The notes under the pieces: model-generated | The model's database searches: none | The model's input: the letters and a program-made list of their open reading frames with translations, nothing else | What the model was told of the DNA's origin: nothing | Part shown: positions 11,590 through 22,968 of the stretch, piece by piece | How the letters are laid out: every line of letters begins with the position of its first letter | Position numbering within the stretch: position 1 is the stretch's first letter | Assembly (NCBI RefSeq): GCF_000315625.1 | Contig: NW_005434642.1 | Span: 647,744-701,267 of the forward strand | Length of the DNA stretch: 53,524 nt | Source of the DNA: Guillardia theta CCMP2712 | Lineage: Eukaryota > Cryptophyceae > Pyrenomonadales > Geminigeraceae | Reading direction: 5' to 3' | Position numbers and translations under genes: made by a program

Positions 11590-12060
11590 TACCCTCTGTG
11601 TGACCACCCCCGACTTTTGTACCCCTACCCTAGGTTGGGTCCACCCTCTATTCTCAATCCTTCCCCGCTCTAGATTCTACGAAAGACTTCAAAATTCCAG
11701 TTGAATTTTGAAACTTTCGAATTTTAATTCAGATAATTTCTGTAACAATTCATGATTTGTTCCGTACCACCCCAGCATACAAGAACCCCTACCCCCTACC
11801 CTTGAGATGAGCACGTCACCTATATCCACCCACCCCTTCACTTCATCTTAATTCCCACCTCCACCCCATCAACCATGCACCCTACCCCTTCGATGGCCTT
11901 ATGTGATGTTATACTGACCCCCTACCTCTTCTTCGACTGATTTGACCCCACCAGGGCTAATACTGGTGCTGCACTACCCTACCCTCACACCGAACACACA
12001 TGTTGGATCAGAAGATGAACGTACCCTACTACCCCCTTCTTTGTACAGGAGAGCGGGGTA
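11590..12060. repeat. CCCTAC-rich block (C-rich strand is +)
   Basis: Repeated CCCTACC/CCCACC words separated by AT-rich stretches, directly upstream of the minus-strand PDI-like gene. The rest, up to 12270, is AT-rich intergenic DNA. No gene seen. Confidence 0.5.
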
Positions 12061-12276
12061 CTTTGACTGACCTTGCTGCCGCGTGGCAAGTCGAAACTTG
12101 AGTGAATAAATTTGAAACTTTAATTTGAAGCTTCAAAAGTTTTTGAATAATTTAAAATGTTTTAAGATTCAGTCATCCCTTCAGTGACTCCGGGCCCGGA
12201 TACCCCCCATCCCACCTCTGACCACTCTTACACCCCACCGGAGGCCACCGGGAAATGGGTGACAGGACAATCCTGA

Positions 12277-12320
12277 GGAGGAGGAGGAGGAGGAGGAGGA
12301 GCAGGAGCAGGAGGAGGAGG

Positions 12321-12360
<40 letters not shown>

Positions 12361-12361
12361 A
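12277..12361. repeat. GAGGAG / GCAGGA microsatellite
   Basis: A GAG run followed by about ten GCAGGA-like units, with GAGA repeats at 12400-12470. It lies upstream of the plastid-protein gene. Bases 12470-12860 could hold its 5' leader or first exon; none could be fixed. Confidence 0.85.
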
Positions 12362-12867
12362 CCTTCTTTCTGCAAGGGAGAACGTAGGAGAGGAGAGAAA
12401 GAACATTGAGAGAGAAAGAGAGAGATAGACTGACTGGCAGAGAGAGAGAGACAGAGAGAGACAGAGACAGAGAATCAGGCCTGTGGAAGCGAATAAAAGA
12501 CAATCGGGTTGAATGCAAAGCCAAGACATAATGTTATGACGATGACATGTCCGTATCATGGAAATGTGATAAATAGTGTATCTCAGCAGAGAAGCGACAA
12601 GAGGAAAACAAGGAAGATGAATTTAAGAAAACGTTTAGACATGTGTTGCATTTCTAAGCAAATAGCTGAAACAGGATCAACAAGCAAGGTTCTGATCATG
12701 ACCGACGTCTCTCGAGCTCAGCGAGCTGGTGATTCTTGTTGCTATACCTACCTATGGAAACGCATGGAACGAGGGGGGGGGATTTGGGTAGAGGCATTCA
12801 CGGGAGGCAGGAGGAGGAGGAGGAAAGAGGGGAGGGAGAAGAGCAGGAGTCACTTATGGTGGGTTCA

Positions 12868-13376
12868 GCATTTGCCCGAGGCTCTTTCTTCTCCTCCTCG
12901 CTGTCAGCTGCCATGCGTTCGCCTTCAACCCCGCAGCTCCTCACGCGATTTTCCAAGGTTAATTGTTGCCTGCCAACCCCTTCTCCCCTCTGTCTCTCTT
13001 CAGTCTTCTTCTTCTCCTCTCCTCTCCTCTCCTCTCCTCTCCTCTCCTCTCCTCTCCTCTCCTCTCCTCTCCTCTCTTCTACCTCCACTTATACTTTATG
13101 CCTGAACCAGCATCAGGACGTCATCCTGTCCTTCGAGCCCGCAGCAGCAGACCTGCTGCTTCTCTGAAGCTTCGAATGGTCTCGCAGGTGATAAAGCACC
13201 CTTCCTACATGTTCGCTCTTCTGCTCGCATCCTTGCCTCCTCTCTTTGTCGTCTGACTGTCTGTCGGACAACGCAGGAGATGGTTCAGGGAGTCGTAGAC
13301 GCGTCTCAAGCTGGTCTGCATCTTGCCTTTGCAGGTGCATCCTAACTCAGATCCCTACTTGTCTTGCTCCTCCTCC

Positions 13377-13428
<52 letters not shown>

Positions 13429-13501
13429 CATCATCACCATCACCATCATCATCATCATCATCATCATCATAATCATAATCATCATCATCATCACCATCAC
13501 C

Positions 13502-13532
<31 letters not shown>

Positions 13533-16500
13533 CCACCACCACCATCATCATCATCATCACCACCACCACCACCACCACCACCACCATACGTTGCCTCCTC
13601 TTCCTGCTTGTCCTCCTCCACCACCACCATATCCTCCCCCTCCTCCTCTCTGTCCGCCTTCTGCTTCCCTTCAGTTTCCTCTCATCGTCACTTGTCTCTG
13701 CCTTCTCCTCTCGTCTCTCCTCGTGCTGAGGTCATCTGAAGACCAGGGAAGCAATCTGGCAGGGAAATTTTTCCAGGTAACGCAGGGAAAACATGAGCAT
13801 GAGGGAAAGAAGGAGAGGAGACGAGAGGAGAGAAAAACATGAGGAGCAGCGGCAGGAAGCAGGAGCAGGCAGGAAGTCTTAGGAGCATGCAGGCGAGTCT
13901 CCTGCCCTACCTGGCGTTTCTCTACTTCCTCAACAACAACGGGGCGAAAACACCCAAACTATCAGGATTCGGCTTCGGGGTAGATCTCTCCTCCTCCTTC
14001 TCTCTTTCCTTCTCCCTCCCCCTCCTCCTCCCCCTCCCCCTCCCCCTCCCCCTCTATCTCCCCCTCCCCCTCCTCCTCCCCCTCCCCATCTCTCTCCCCC
14101 TCTCCCTCCTCTTTCTATTCCTCTTCCCCTTCCTCTTTCTCTTCCTCTTCCTCTTTCTCTTTCTCTTTCTCTTTCTCTTTCTCTTTCTCTATACTCTCTC
14201 TCCTTCTGCTCTCCTCCTCCTCCTTTCTCTCTCTCTCTCTCTCTTGCTTCTTAAATTTTGCTTCAGTTTCTCCTCCTCTTCGTCATCGCCACCATACCTA
14301 CAGGCATCATCTCTAAGACGGTGAGAAAGCAGCAGCAGCAGCAGCAGTCTTTGATGTGCCTGCAGGTCTACGGAGTCTCACTAGCAGATGTTGACTGGCT
14401 GCATGGAAGTGCCGAAGCACTTTTAACGGTAAACGAGGGGGGGGGGAGGAGAGAAGGGAGGAGAGAGAGAGAGAGAGAGAGAGGAGGAGGAGGAGGGAGA
14501 TACAGAGAGGGAGAATAAGGAGGGGATCAGGAGGAGGAGATGAACAGGAAGGAGCACAAGAAATGATCAAGGCTTAGGTCACAAATATTCTCATCGCGGT
14601 TGGCTTTCGGGATGCGATGAGCTCAGGGACAGCTGAGGGTGAGAGAGGAACGTTGAAAATCGTTGGTAAGAAAGCAGAGCATCGTTCCTCCTCTCCTCTC
14701 CTCTCCTCTCCTCTCCTCTCCTCTCCTCTCCTCTCCTCTCCTCTCCTCTCCTCTCCTCTCCTCTCCTATCCTATCCTATCCTATTCTCTCCTCTCCTCTC
14801 CTCTTCTCGCCCTTGTTCCATTACTCCTGCCTCATCTTGCTGCGTTTCTTCTTGCATTTGCTCTTCCTCTCCCTCTCTGACTCTTCTCAGCCATCGCGAT
14901 TGCTGCTCTTGTTGCTGGTGCTGCAGCTATTGGAAGTCCAGTGCTCGGTTTCGAAGCTCATACGCCATTCTTGGTACCTTTCGTTCCTCCCCTCCCCTCC
15001 CCCTCCCCCTCTCCTTCCTCTTCTCTCCTCTCCCTCCCTCCCTCTTTCATCGTTTTTGGCATCACCACCACCTCTCTACGCATCATCACCACCACCACCA
15101 CCACCACCACCTCCTCCTCCTCCTCCACCACCTCCACCTCCTCCTCCTCCTCCTCCACTGTTTCGTTTCTTCCTCCTCCTGACTCCCTCAGGCCGGCCTT
15201 GGCGATCTTCCTTCAAACTTCTTCGCAAGCATGGGAGCTGCCTCTGGTCATCATCCTCCCTTGAACCTTTCCAACCCTCCTGCTATCACCACTCCTCCTC
15301 CTCCTCCTCCTTCCTCTCCCTCCTCCTTCCTCCCCTCCATCCTCCTTCCTTCGTCGCTCTCGCTTTTCACCGCTCCTTCTCCCCTGCCTTCTCCTCCATG
15401 ACCTCCTTAGTTCTCATCTCACCCTCACTGCTTCCTCTTATCGTGCCTCATGCTTCTCACTTGATCGGGTAGAGCCTGCAAATGCTCTTAGCATCCCAAC
15501 TTGGGCGATTCACTTCTCTTCCGTCTTTGAGGTGCCTTCGCCTTCCCTTCCCTCCCTCCCTCCTCCCTCCTCCCTCCTCCCTCCTCCCTCCTCCCTCCTC
15601 CCTCCTCCCTCCTCCCGCCTTTTCTCACCTACTCTCTCAGTGGATCTTTGCGATGCGTCTCGTCTGGGACTATGCCGACGCTTCGAAGGTGAAAATCTCT
15701 TCCACCTGTCCATCCCCATCCTACCTTCTCATCCACCTCCCCACGCTTCGACTTCGCCTCTCCCCTAACATCTTCACCCCCTTCTCCCTCCTCCTTGTTT
15801 CCTTCTGTACCCCAACTCATCTGCTTTCTCTGCTTCGTCTCCCTTCCCTTTGAGTCCCTTGTACTTGAACTGCTTCCCCCCATCTTCTTCGCCTTCTTCC
15901 TCCTCCTTCCTCTCGCCTTCTTCCTCATCCTGCTTCTTGGCATCCAAACTCATCCTTCATGCAGGACCAGACGTGGAAGGGCCTTACATGGGGCATGCTT
16001 CCCTTGCATGCGAGGTATGGCGACACTTGAGCACTGACAACTTCTTTCCTCCTCCTCCTCCATTCCTCCTCTCCACTCCTTCTTTTCACTCGATTCCCGG
16101 CTCTCGTTGTCTACGCGCACTCATCGTTTCTTCCCTTTCAGCGGCGTTGCTGCCTGTACCTATCACTTCTTTTACAACAACCCTGGTATACCTTCCTCAC
16201 AGTCCCCTCCTCTGCCCTATCCGATCTTCTCCTCCTCTTTACCTGCTCCTAACCTCGACATTTGCTTTGGTTCCTCCTATTCCATCTTCTCACTCCTTCC
16301 TCCCTTCTCTCTTGCTCTTTGCCCTCCTCCCTCCGTTTCATTTTCGTTCTCACAAGTGACGGAGCAGATCTTTCCTTTCTTGTTGCCTTGCAAGCTGGAC
16401 TGACAGTGAGAAGATGCAGAATGTTTCACCTCTGACTGACTTTGCTCCTGCCTCCCCCCCCATCCCCCGTCCTCCTCCTCCTCCTCTCTCCTCCTCCTCC

Positions 16501-17352
16501 TCCTCTCTCCTCCTCCTCCTCCTCTCTCCTCCTCCGATTTCAGTGCCTTGGAAACTTTACTGTTGCCATTGCTGCAGCAAGAATCGCACTCGCCAACGGC
16601 TGGAAGGTATGGGCATGCGTGAACGAGGCGAGATTGAGGGGAGTGGGGAGGAGGAACAGGAGGATGGGGAGACGATGGAGTGGGTGGGGCTGACGGATGT
16701 CTCAGGTGCCTTTCTTCTCCTCCACAGGTTTTCTGCGATCTCTCCTCTCACCCTCTTCCCCTCCCCTATCCGCTCTCTTCCTCTCTTGACCTCGCTGCCC
16801 TCGGTTACCATACCCTACCCACCTCATCTTCTCTTCTCTCGTCTCACTCCAATCTTCCTCGCCTTCTCCGTTGACCCTCACAGTCTGAATCTTCTCTTAC
16901 CTGCTCCTATCGATGACGATGTGGCAGAGGCTGCATCACAGCAAGGAGATGAGAAGAAGCAGTTTCTCGAAGTGAGCTTTCCTTCCCCTGCTCCAACCTG
17001 CTCTCTATCATCCTTCCCGTTCGCCTGTCCTCGCACCTCATCCTTCTTCTCTTCGCCTCTACACAACTTTCTCTTGTTCTCCTTGCTGACAGTCGTTCAG
17101 TCAAAGCCTCCCCAGGAGAGCGACACCATGCTCATCGCCAAGCTTGCCGGCTTGACTGTCACCTCTGCGTATCTGGTGATTGACCTGCTACCTCCTCGTG
17201 CGCTCCTGCTGTCTGTCCTCCCACTACTTGTCTCTATGCTCACATCTTACCATCTTCACGCAGGTCAAGTACGGCGAGCTTTTCCTCTCCCTTCCCTTCC
17301 AGGCCAACGCAGTCGCCGCCATCGCCATGGCAAGTTTCTTGCCCAAGGCGTG
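12868..17352 (+). CDS. plastid-targeted DUF3593-DUF2499 (Ycf49-like) membrane protein
   Basis: A multi-exon gene; the start codon was not found, so the true start lies upstream of 12868. Exons with closing phases: ..-12957, 13111-13187, 13277-13334, 13873-13979, 14267-14320, 14366-14428, 14578-14638, 14891-14973, 15192-15246, 15473-15531, 15641-15688, 15965-16014, 16142-16185, 16368-16405, 16544-16606; then a less certain part, with 16881-16971, 17101-17175 and the last exon from about 17265. Exon 1 encodes a hydrophobic signal peptide ending HAFA before FNPAAP, then an Arg/Ser/Ala-rich transit-like part ending LRMVSQ: the bipartite import signal of complex plastids. DUF3593 follows (LLPYLAFLYFL, KTPKLSGFGF, DVDWLHGSAEALL). 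Then comes DUF2499/Ycf49-like sequence (ALSIPTWAIHFSSVFEW, WKGLTWGMLPLHA, ACTYHFFYN, ALQAGLT). Both families are uncharacterised plastid/cyanobacterial membrane proteins. The C-terminus is either the TGA at 17350-17352 or a further exon ending by about 17481. Confidence 0.82.
13018..13078. repeat. (CCTCT)n microsatellite in intron
   Basis: About twelve pentamer units in the first mapped intron of the DUF3593 gene. A second run of the same pentamer lies at 14690-14765 in a later intron. Confidence 0.9.
13372..13587. repeat. (CAT/CAC)n trinucleotide array, about 215 bp, in intron
   Basis: About 72 triplets mixing CAT and CAC with a few AAT. Translated it gives poly-His or poly-Ile frames, which are artefacts. 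It lies within a 538-nt intron (13335-13872), roughly ten times the usual intron length here. Confidence 0.95.
14690..14790. repeat. (TCTCC)n / (TATCC)n microsatellite in intron
   Basis: A perfect pentamer array that shifts into CTATC units at its 3' end, inside the intron between 14638 and 14891. The preceding intron at 13980-14266 is a long C/T tract with CCCTCC and CTTTCT runs. Confidence 0.9.
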
Positions 17353-17605
17353 AGTGGCCTTACGATTCTCGCAGGTCGCTACTCCCCCGGCTCTTCTCGC
17401 CTCTTTCTACTTGCAGAAGGCGGCGGCAGCACAGGAAGCAGCGTAGAAGAGAAGAGCAGCAAGCAAATTGCAAGCTCCTAACACAAGGATAGGAAAGAGT
17501 CAGTAATTTACCCTTTTGTTTACTTCTCCCTGCCTACCAACACTCTTCAACATCACAACACCCCACGCTACACCGGTCAACTTGGATGGTCCAAGCACAA
17601 TGCCA

Positions 17606-19259
17606 TCACTGCTGCGAGCATGCTTTCTTCTTCTTGTCGCGCACGTCCTTGCTCTGCCACAGAACATCAGTCACGCATGACCAGCACAAGACATCCTTAC
17701 ATCCGAGGCATTGGTTGAAGCTCCCTTGCGCTCCGGTTGCGATGTGCGCGTCGGGGACGCGTGGCGGGTGCCTGAGCTGCTTGACGAGCTCTCCTTGCTC
17801 GGCGTGGGTGAGGAGCTTGCAGCAGTCGCTCCATCGGCCTCAAAAGGTGCTGCAGCGCGTCTTACTCGCGCCTGTGACACACGATCAGAATCTTGTTGTG
17901 CTGCAGAACCTTGTGCTCACCTGTCCAATCTGAGCTAGACGAGTTTTGAGGATAGGGAATCTCTCCATAACAGCTTCAAAGTCTGATCTCATCAGTCGGA
18001 ACAACTCGACAGCCTCCACAGGCTTGTTTGTGTTCTTAGGTCCACTTCCTGCTCCCAACGATTTGACATCTGCTGTCCTCTGCTTCGACACGGTGAGAGC
18101 AACTTCACCGAAGAAGTCACCTGCACAAGAAGCGTCAGCACATATACTTGGGCATCCAAAGCCACAAATCACCTGTTGTAAGACGATCCACAGTGTTGCC
18201 GTTAACAAGAATTTCCACCGATCCAGAATTAATGAAGTACATGCAATCACCTACTTCACCCGCCTGAATAACAGGCTTTCCATACTCAATCTTAATCAGC
18301 TGCAATTTCTGCGTAACTTCCTGAAGACAAGCAGGATCGATGTTGTCGAAGATAGGCAACTTTCTGATAAGCAAGAATGCACGATGAGAGCTATGCAGCT
18401 TCTTGGCTGAGGCTTCACCAGCATTCTGGATCCACGGATGATCCAAGCACTGCTGTGCGGAGTACCTCTTGGCGGGATCAACAACCAACATCTTGGACAC
18501 CAGATCTTTCGCTTCTTCTGAAACACCATCCCAATAAGGCGATGGAAATGTATACTCCCCCTTGCGAATTTGTTTAAATAATACTGCTGTAGAATCGTCG
18601 TAAAATGGAGGGAAACCGCAAAGCATGATGTAGAGAACCACTCCCAGAGACCAGAGATCAACCTCAGGGCCATAACCATTTGTGAAAGGAAGGTACGGAT
18701 CCAAAACCTCAGGCGCTACATACCCTGGAGTTCCACAAGTGGTCTTCATCTGGGAATTCTCCGACACAAATTTCGATAGACCAAAATCTGCAACTTTGAT
18801 CGTATTGTAATCAGGTGAGCTCGGATCATTGGAAGCATAAAGAAGGTTCTCAGGTTTCAAATCGCGGTGAGTGATTCCAATGCTGTGCAAATAATGTACT
18901 GCATTGAGAACGTCTGCGGTCACAGAAGCGGCATCCTTTTCAGAGAAATGATCAATAGCGATAATGCGGTCCATGACCGTTCCCCCTGTGATAAGATCCA
19001 GAATCAAATAAGTTTTGTTCGCTTCATCATAAACTTCGTGCAGCAGGACGCAGTTGGGGTGTGAAACCTTTTTCATCGTGGCTATTTCCTGCTCCAGTGA
19101 TTCGGCATCAAAAACAGCATCCTTCTTATCAACGATCTTAATGGCAACCCGAGTTCGGCTAGCCTTGTGAATCCCTTCTTTAACAACCGCAAAGGATCCT
19201 TTTCCTATGGTTTTCCCGATTTCATAGGATTTGTGGACTCCTTTTGATAGGATACCCAT
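17606..19259 (-). CDS. CaMK-type Ser/Thr kinase with C-terminal cyclic-nucleotide-binding domain
   Basis: Predicted 501 aa; all phases close over four minus-strand exons: 18173-19259, 17921-18120, 17701-17871, 17606-17653. The ATG at 19259 was chosen because an open extension upstream lacks an ATG. Residues about 12-275 are a complete kinase: GKGSFAVV (19-26), VAIK (K41), HRDLKPEN (131-138), DFG (158-160), and GTPGYVAPE in place of the usual APE motif, as in CaMK/CDPK kinases. Residues about 295-420 are a cNMP-binding domain with the phosphate-binding cassette GDFFGEVAL followed by RTADV. A Ser/Pro/Thr-rich tail ends in a Lys cluster. No EF-hand is seen, so this is not a CDPK. The cyclic nucleotide probably controls the kinase. 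A Gly at position 2 could be myristoylated, but the motif is imperfect. PKG has its binding domains N-terminal to the kinase, the opposite order. Confidence 0.92.
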
Positions 19260-19442
19260 CTTAGGCAACGGTGTTCAGATACTTGAGACACCTCAAACAC
19301 CCGACGATGGTAATCCTCTCTGGAGCAAAGACAAACACGTTCCTAAGCCCAATCGACCTCTCCTGGCTTCAATGGGATACTTCCTGCTACGCCAGGCAAA
19401 TACGTCAGTGAAGGCAAGAAAATTCATTTATCCACAATACTA

Positions 19443-20100
19443 GAATGAAGTGTCGAAAGGCAATCTAATCTCCCTTAAATCAAATCTCGCTTGAAATAGC
19501 ACATCAAATCATTACTGCTGCTTAGCTGAAAAATATGCTTCGCATATCAGCAAGCTTGCAACCAAAAGAAACACAGAACACAAAGCAGGCCCAAAGATAC
19601 AAAAACGTCATTGCCCGTCAAAGCATTTCAGCAAGTCACATGCGTGTTCGCTGAAATGATCAGATTCAAAAAGCAACCAATCGATGACTACTGTCCCATA
19701 GCAAGTAACCCCATCACATTGCATCACGTAAGCTACTTGCAATGCAGCTTCTGCGTGAGTTCCAAGATCAAATGAAGAACACGATAATGGAAAAAGATCT
19801 TTTCAATGAGAAGGTGCGTTGAAGCAGTCAAGCATTGAACGAGTTCATGACAAGTTGCGATGACAAGAAGGTACAGAGGACAAGCCGGCTTAAGTGTTGG
19901 AGCACAGATGTCATGAGGGAGAAGGCAAACAAACCAGGAAAGGAAGGGAGAGGAGAGCAAATGAGCGCTGAGAAACGAAATGAGAGTCAAAACACATCAA
20001 GCCAAACAAACGCGGATGAGGAACTGCATTGAGAGCATCCCTTCGCCACGCCATTGCCGCGACGCGGAAGGTTGGCGTGTGACTCGGCCAAGCACCAATG
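19443..20100. other. intergenic, nothing recognised
   Basis: AT-rich sequence upstream of the divergent kinase gene. Short frames on both strands lack domains. The promoter of the kinase gene must lie in or near 19260-19500, but no core element could be defended. Confidence 0.5.
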
Positions 20101-21130
20101 GAGCTTGATCGGTACGTGGGGTGGGTCCTTTTCAGGTATTTACCGGGGTAGAATTCGTAATTTTTGGTGATCAGGTTCTCTTGAGCAGGTGGGTACTGGG
20201 GATACACCGGTGTACATCTCCATTGGAGGGTCCTGCAAAGCAAAATACACCTAATGAGGTGGGGTACTGTTGCAGGGTGACTTCAACACCTCGATCAGAT
20301 TGTATTGTTTTGAGGGGTAGGTTGTTGAGAATTCATAAGGTAGGGTACCTATCCCAAGGGACGTTGGCGTACAAAATCGCCATGGAGCGTGTCTAAACTT
20401 AGATGGCTGAAGCACACGAATATCTGAGTAACTGAGTCTAAATGTGGTTTACATATTTCAAATATAAAGAAAACATTTGAGTATTTGATGGTATATTGGG
20501 AGTAATATCCAAATGAATACGCCAAATCTTGAATCGATGTAGAATGGGTGCGACTTCAGATCAGATTTGTGGGTGGGTGGTTTCATATCTTGGGGTGGGT
20601 GTTTTGAACGCCGACATGGGGTGGTCATACCCGATCGCCCCACCCCACAGGCAGACCGGGGAGTTCAAGATCTTTGTGGGGGTGAGTGATACTTTACAAA
20701 CCCTGTGGATAGGGTATTTTGCTTTGAGGGTACTTAACCCTAGGGGTAGGGCTCCTTCTTGTCTCGAACACGTGGGGTCCTTAAGCCCCATAGGGGTCAA
20801 AGAGACCGTAGCGGATGTAGCGAGCAAGGGGTACCAAAAGGTAAAGTAATGTGATGCGCAGGGTAAAGTAGGGTAGGGTAGGGTGATGGAGGGTGGGGTA
20901 GGGTAGGGTAAGATATTTCACCAGCAAGATGATTGTGAGAAGATAAACGGGGTTGATTTGGGGGTGGTGAGGTAAGGGGGTAGGGTATTAATCGTCTTCC
21001 AATTAAAGAAAAGATGGGTAAAGGGAGGGTAGCCAAGCCTGTCCAGGGGTTTTAATTACAGTGATACCCTTATGGATAAAATTGGGGTAGGGTACTGGAG
21101 GGTTTTGGGGGGAGCAGGTGGGTGAGATGT
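20100..21130. repeat. GGGTAG-rich block (G-rich strand is +)
   Basis: GGGTAGGGTA and GGGGTGGG words recur throughout, densest at 20865-20915 and 20960-21120. It is the complement of the CCCTAC-rich blocks at 1780-2640, 11590-12060 and 28020-28550, so the same kind of sequence sits here in the opposite orientation. No gene seen up to 21660. Confidence 0.55.
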
Positions 21131-21368
21131 GAAAGGGGGGGTCATCGGCGAGAGATGGTGGGGGTTGTCCCATTCATGCAATTAATAATAAGACGGATTA
21201 TAAATCTACAATCATATTGTAAATGTATTAGCCATACCTCATTTCTATTCGTTGTAAATTGGTTTAACTGCTGGCCGCGCTGTGCGTACTGCGGTGATCT
21301 GAGGCGGGTCTATCGTAATGTAGTCGTCGATGAGTAATAATTTTGGCCATGAGTGTGTTTCGAGAGGA

Positions 21369-21462
21369 GCAGGGGCAGGAGCAGGAGCAGGTGAAGCAAG
21401 ACCAGGATCAGGAGCAGGAGGAGCAGCAGGAGCAGCAGGAGCAGCAGGAGCAGCAGGAGAAA
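21369..21462. repeat. GCAGGA hexamer microsatellite
   Basis: Imperfect GCAGGA/GCAGCAGGA units upstream of the beta-propeller gene, similar to the array at 12300-12361. Confidence 0.85.
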
Positions 21463-21660
21463 ATCATGTGCAAAAGGGGGATGGTGATGTGACATGGAAG
21501 TCGACCGTCCTTGCTCTTCTTGACGAATGACGTAAGGTTTTGACATTTAGAAGTTAAGGGATACAGACGTTAAGAAGGACCAGGCTGCGTGTAAGCTTCC
21601 TTGGTGTAGACGGCGGAGGAAGGGGAGGAAGTTGAAGAGCCTTGGAAAGAGAGGGTCGGT

Positions 21661-22768
21661 ATGTGGAGGACCCTTCAACCAGATCTCGTGCTCGCGTTCA
21701 CGATGGGGCTACACGAGCGCCTTGGTGAGGGCTCGCCTGTACAGATCCTGACAGCAGACATCATTGAGCGCGAGATCGCCCGTGTCCTGCTGTGGTCTTG
21801 TGGCCAAATCGCAAATCTTCATGGTGAGGTGGTAGAGTTGAAAGGACATTTTCGGCTTCCCCATTTCCTTACCATCGATGAAGAGGGGAACATTTTTGTT
21901 TTGGACGAAGAGTTGGAATCCATCCTGACCTTCAGCCCTCATGGCGCGCTGGTGCAGAAGGTCAAGTATGATACCAAGGTACTGCAGGTCCCTCGAGGGC
22001 TGGTGGGTGACCGAGGCCAGCTCTTCACGTGCGACTGGGGCATGCACTATGTGGTCAAGCTTGCAGCATGGTGGCCAACTGGAAAGCTGGACAGCGTCGA
22101 GATCGATCGATCGGGCAAGTTGTGCTATCCCTACGGGGTCGCGATGACGAGCGAGCGGGATTTGGTGGTGACCGACTCCGGGAGGTCACGGGTTGTTGTC
22201 ATGAAGCGAGGAGGTGGCGAGATCAGCATCGAGAGCGAGGCCTTTGTAGAGCCCATGTCAGTAGTTGTTGACAAGGAAGACAACATCTACGTGACTGGTG
22301 AGAGAGGAGGAGGAGGAGGACGAGGAGGATGACGTCGGACGCCGCAGATAGGGAGGAGAACTTGTCGCAGGGGCCGGTAGGGAAGGTGATACTAATGACG
22401 CTGAGTGGAGAGCTGGTCCGGAGCTTCACTTCATGGTTCGACTGTGAGAGGAAGACGCTGGTTCCTCTCGGTGAGGAGCTAGCGATCGCTCTAGATCCCT
22501 GGGGATACATCTTCATCTCCGACTATCTCAACGGAACAGTCATGTGTCTCAACTCCGACTTTGAGGGGCAAGGGTGAATACTGTGTTGCTTGCTTCCCTT
22601 CCTTCCCTCCTCATTCTTCTTGTCTGCAGATACTCAGAGTTCGATGGCTCTGAACTGAAGCCCTTTGGACTTGTGTGCGACGCTGGGGGCAACTTGTTGC
22701 TTACTGACGAGAGGCAAGCACGGGTGCTAATGATACCTCACTCCTTCTTCCGGCAATCTACGACTTGA
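21661..22768 (+). CDS. NHL-like beta-propeller protein
   Basis: Predicted 333 aa; phases close over three exons, 21661-22297, 22348-22573, 22630-22768. An N-terminal helical segment (about residues 1-50) is followed by at least five repeats of a propeller-blade pattern: DEEGNIFVLD, GDRGQLFTCD, SERDLVVTDS, DKEDNIYVT, DPWGYIFISD, DAGGNLLLTD. Each has the Gly/Asp turn plus hydrophobic beta-strand plus D seen in NHL and SMP-30-like blades. There are no signal peptide, membrane segments or catalytic residues that I can name. Such propellers are mostly protein-interaction platforms; the partner here is unknown. The propeller assignment rests on the repeat pattern alone. The N-terminal segment looks as if it could be an adaptor helix but was not assigned. 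Confidence 0.78.
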
Positions 22769-22968
22769 CTTGTACATATCCATACAAACAAACAAACCCT
22801 CTTGCTACGATGCAATTTCACGCATGTAACATCTTCGCTTTCATCTTCCATGTCTCAGTAAAACAGGTCGATGTTATCCTCCACGGTAGAAGTGCTCTCT
22901 CCCATCTCCTCCCCTTGCGCCAGCCGCTCTTCCACACACCCCCTTGGCTTTCTCAGTACACATTCCAC

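Noticed and set aside
13246-13842. Open frame with a long poly-His stretch
   Set aside because: It is the CAT/CAC microsatellite of an intron; true exons flank it with closing phases.
14613-15472. Long Ser/Pro/Leu frames on + across the plastid gene
   Set aside because: They read through C/T-rich introns; the spliced exons explain the coding signal.
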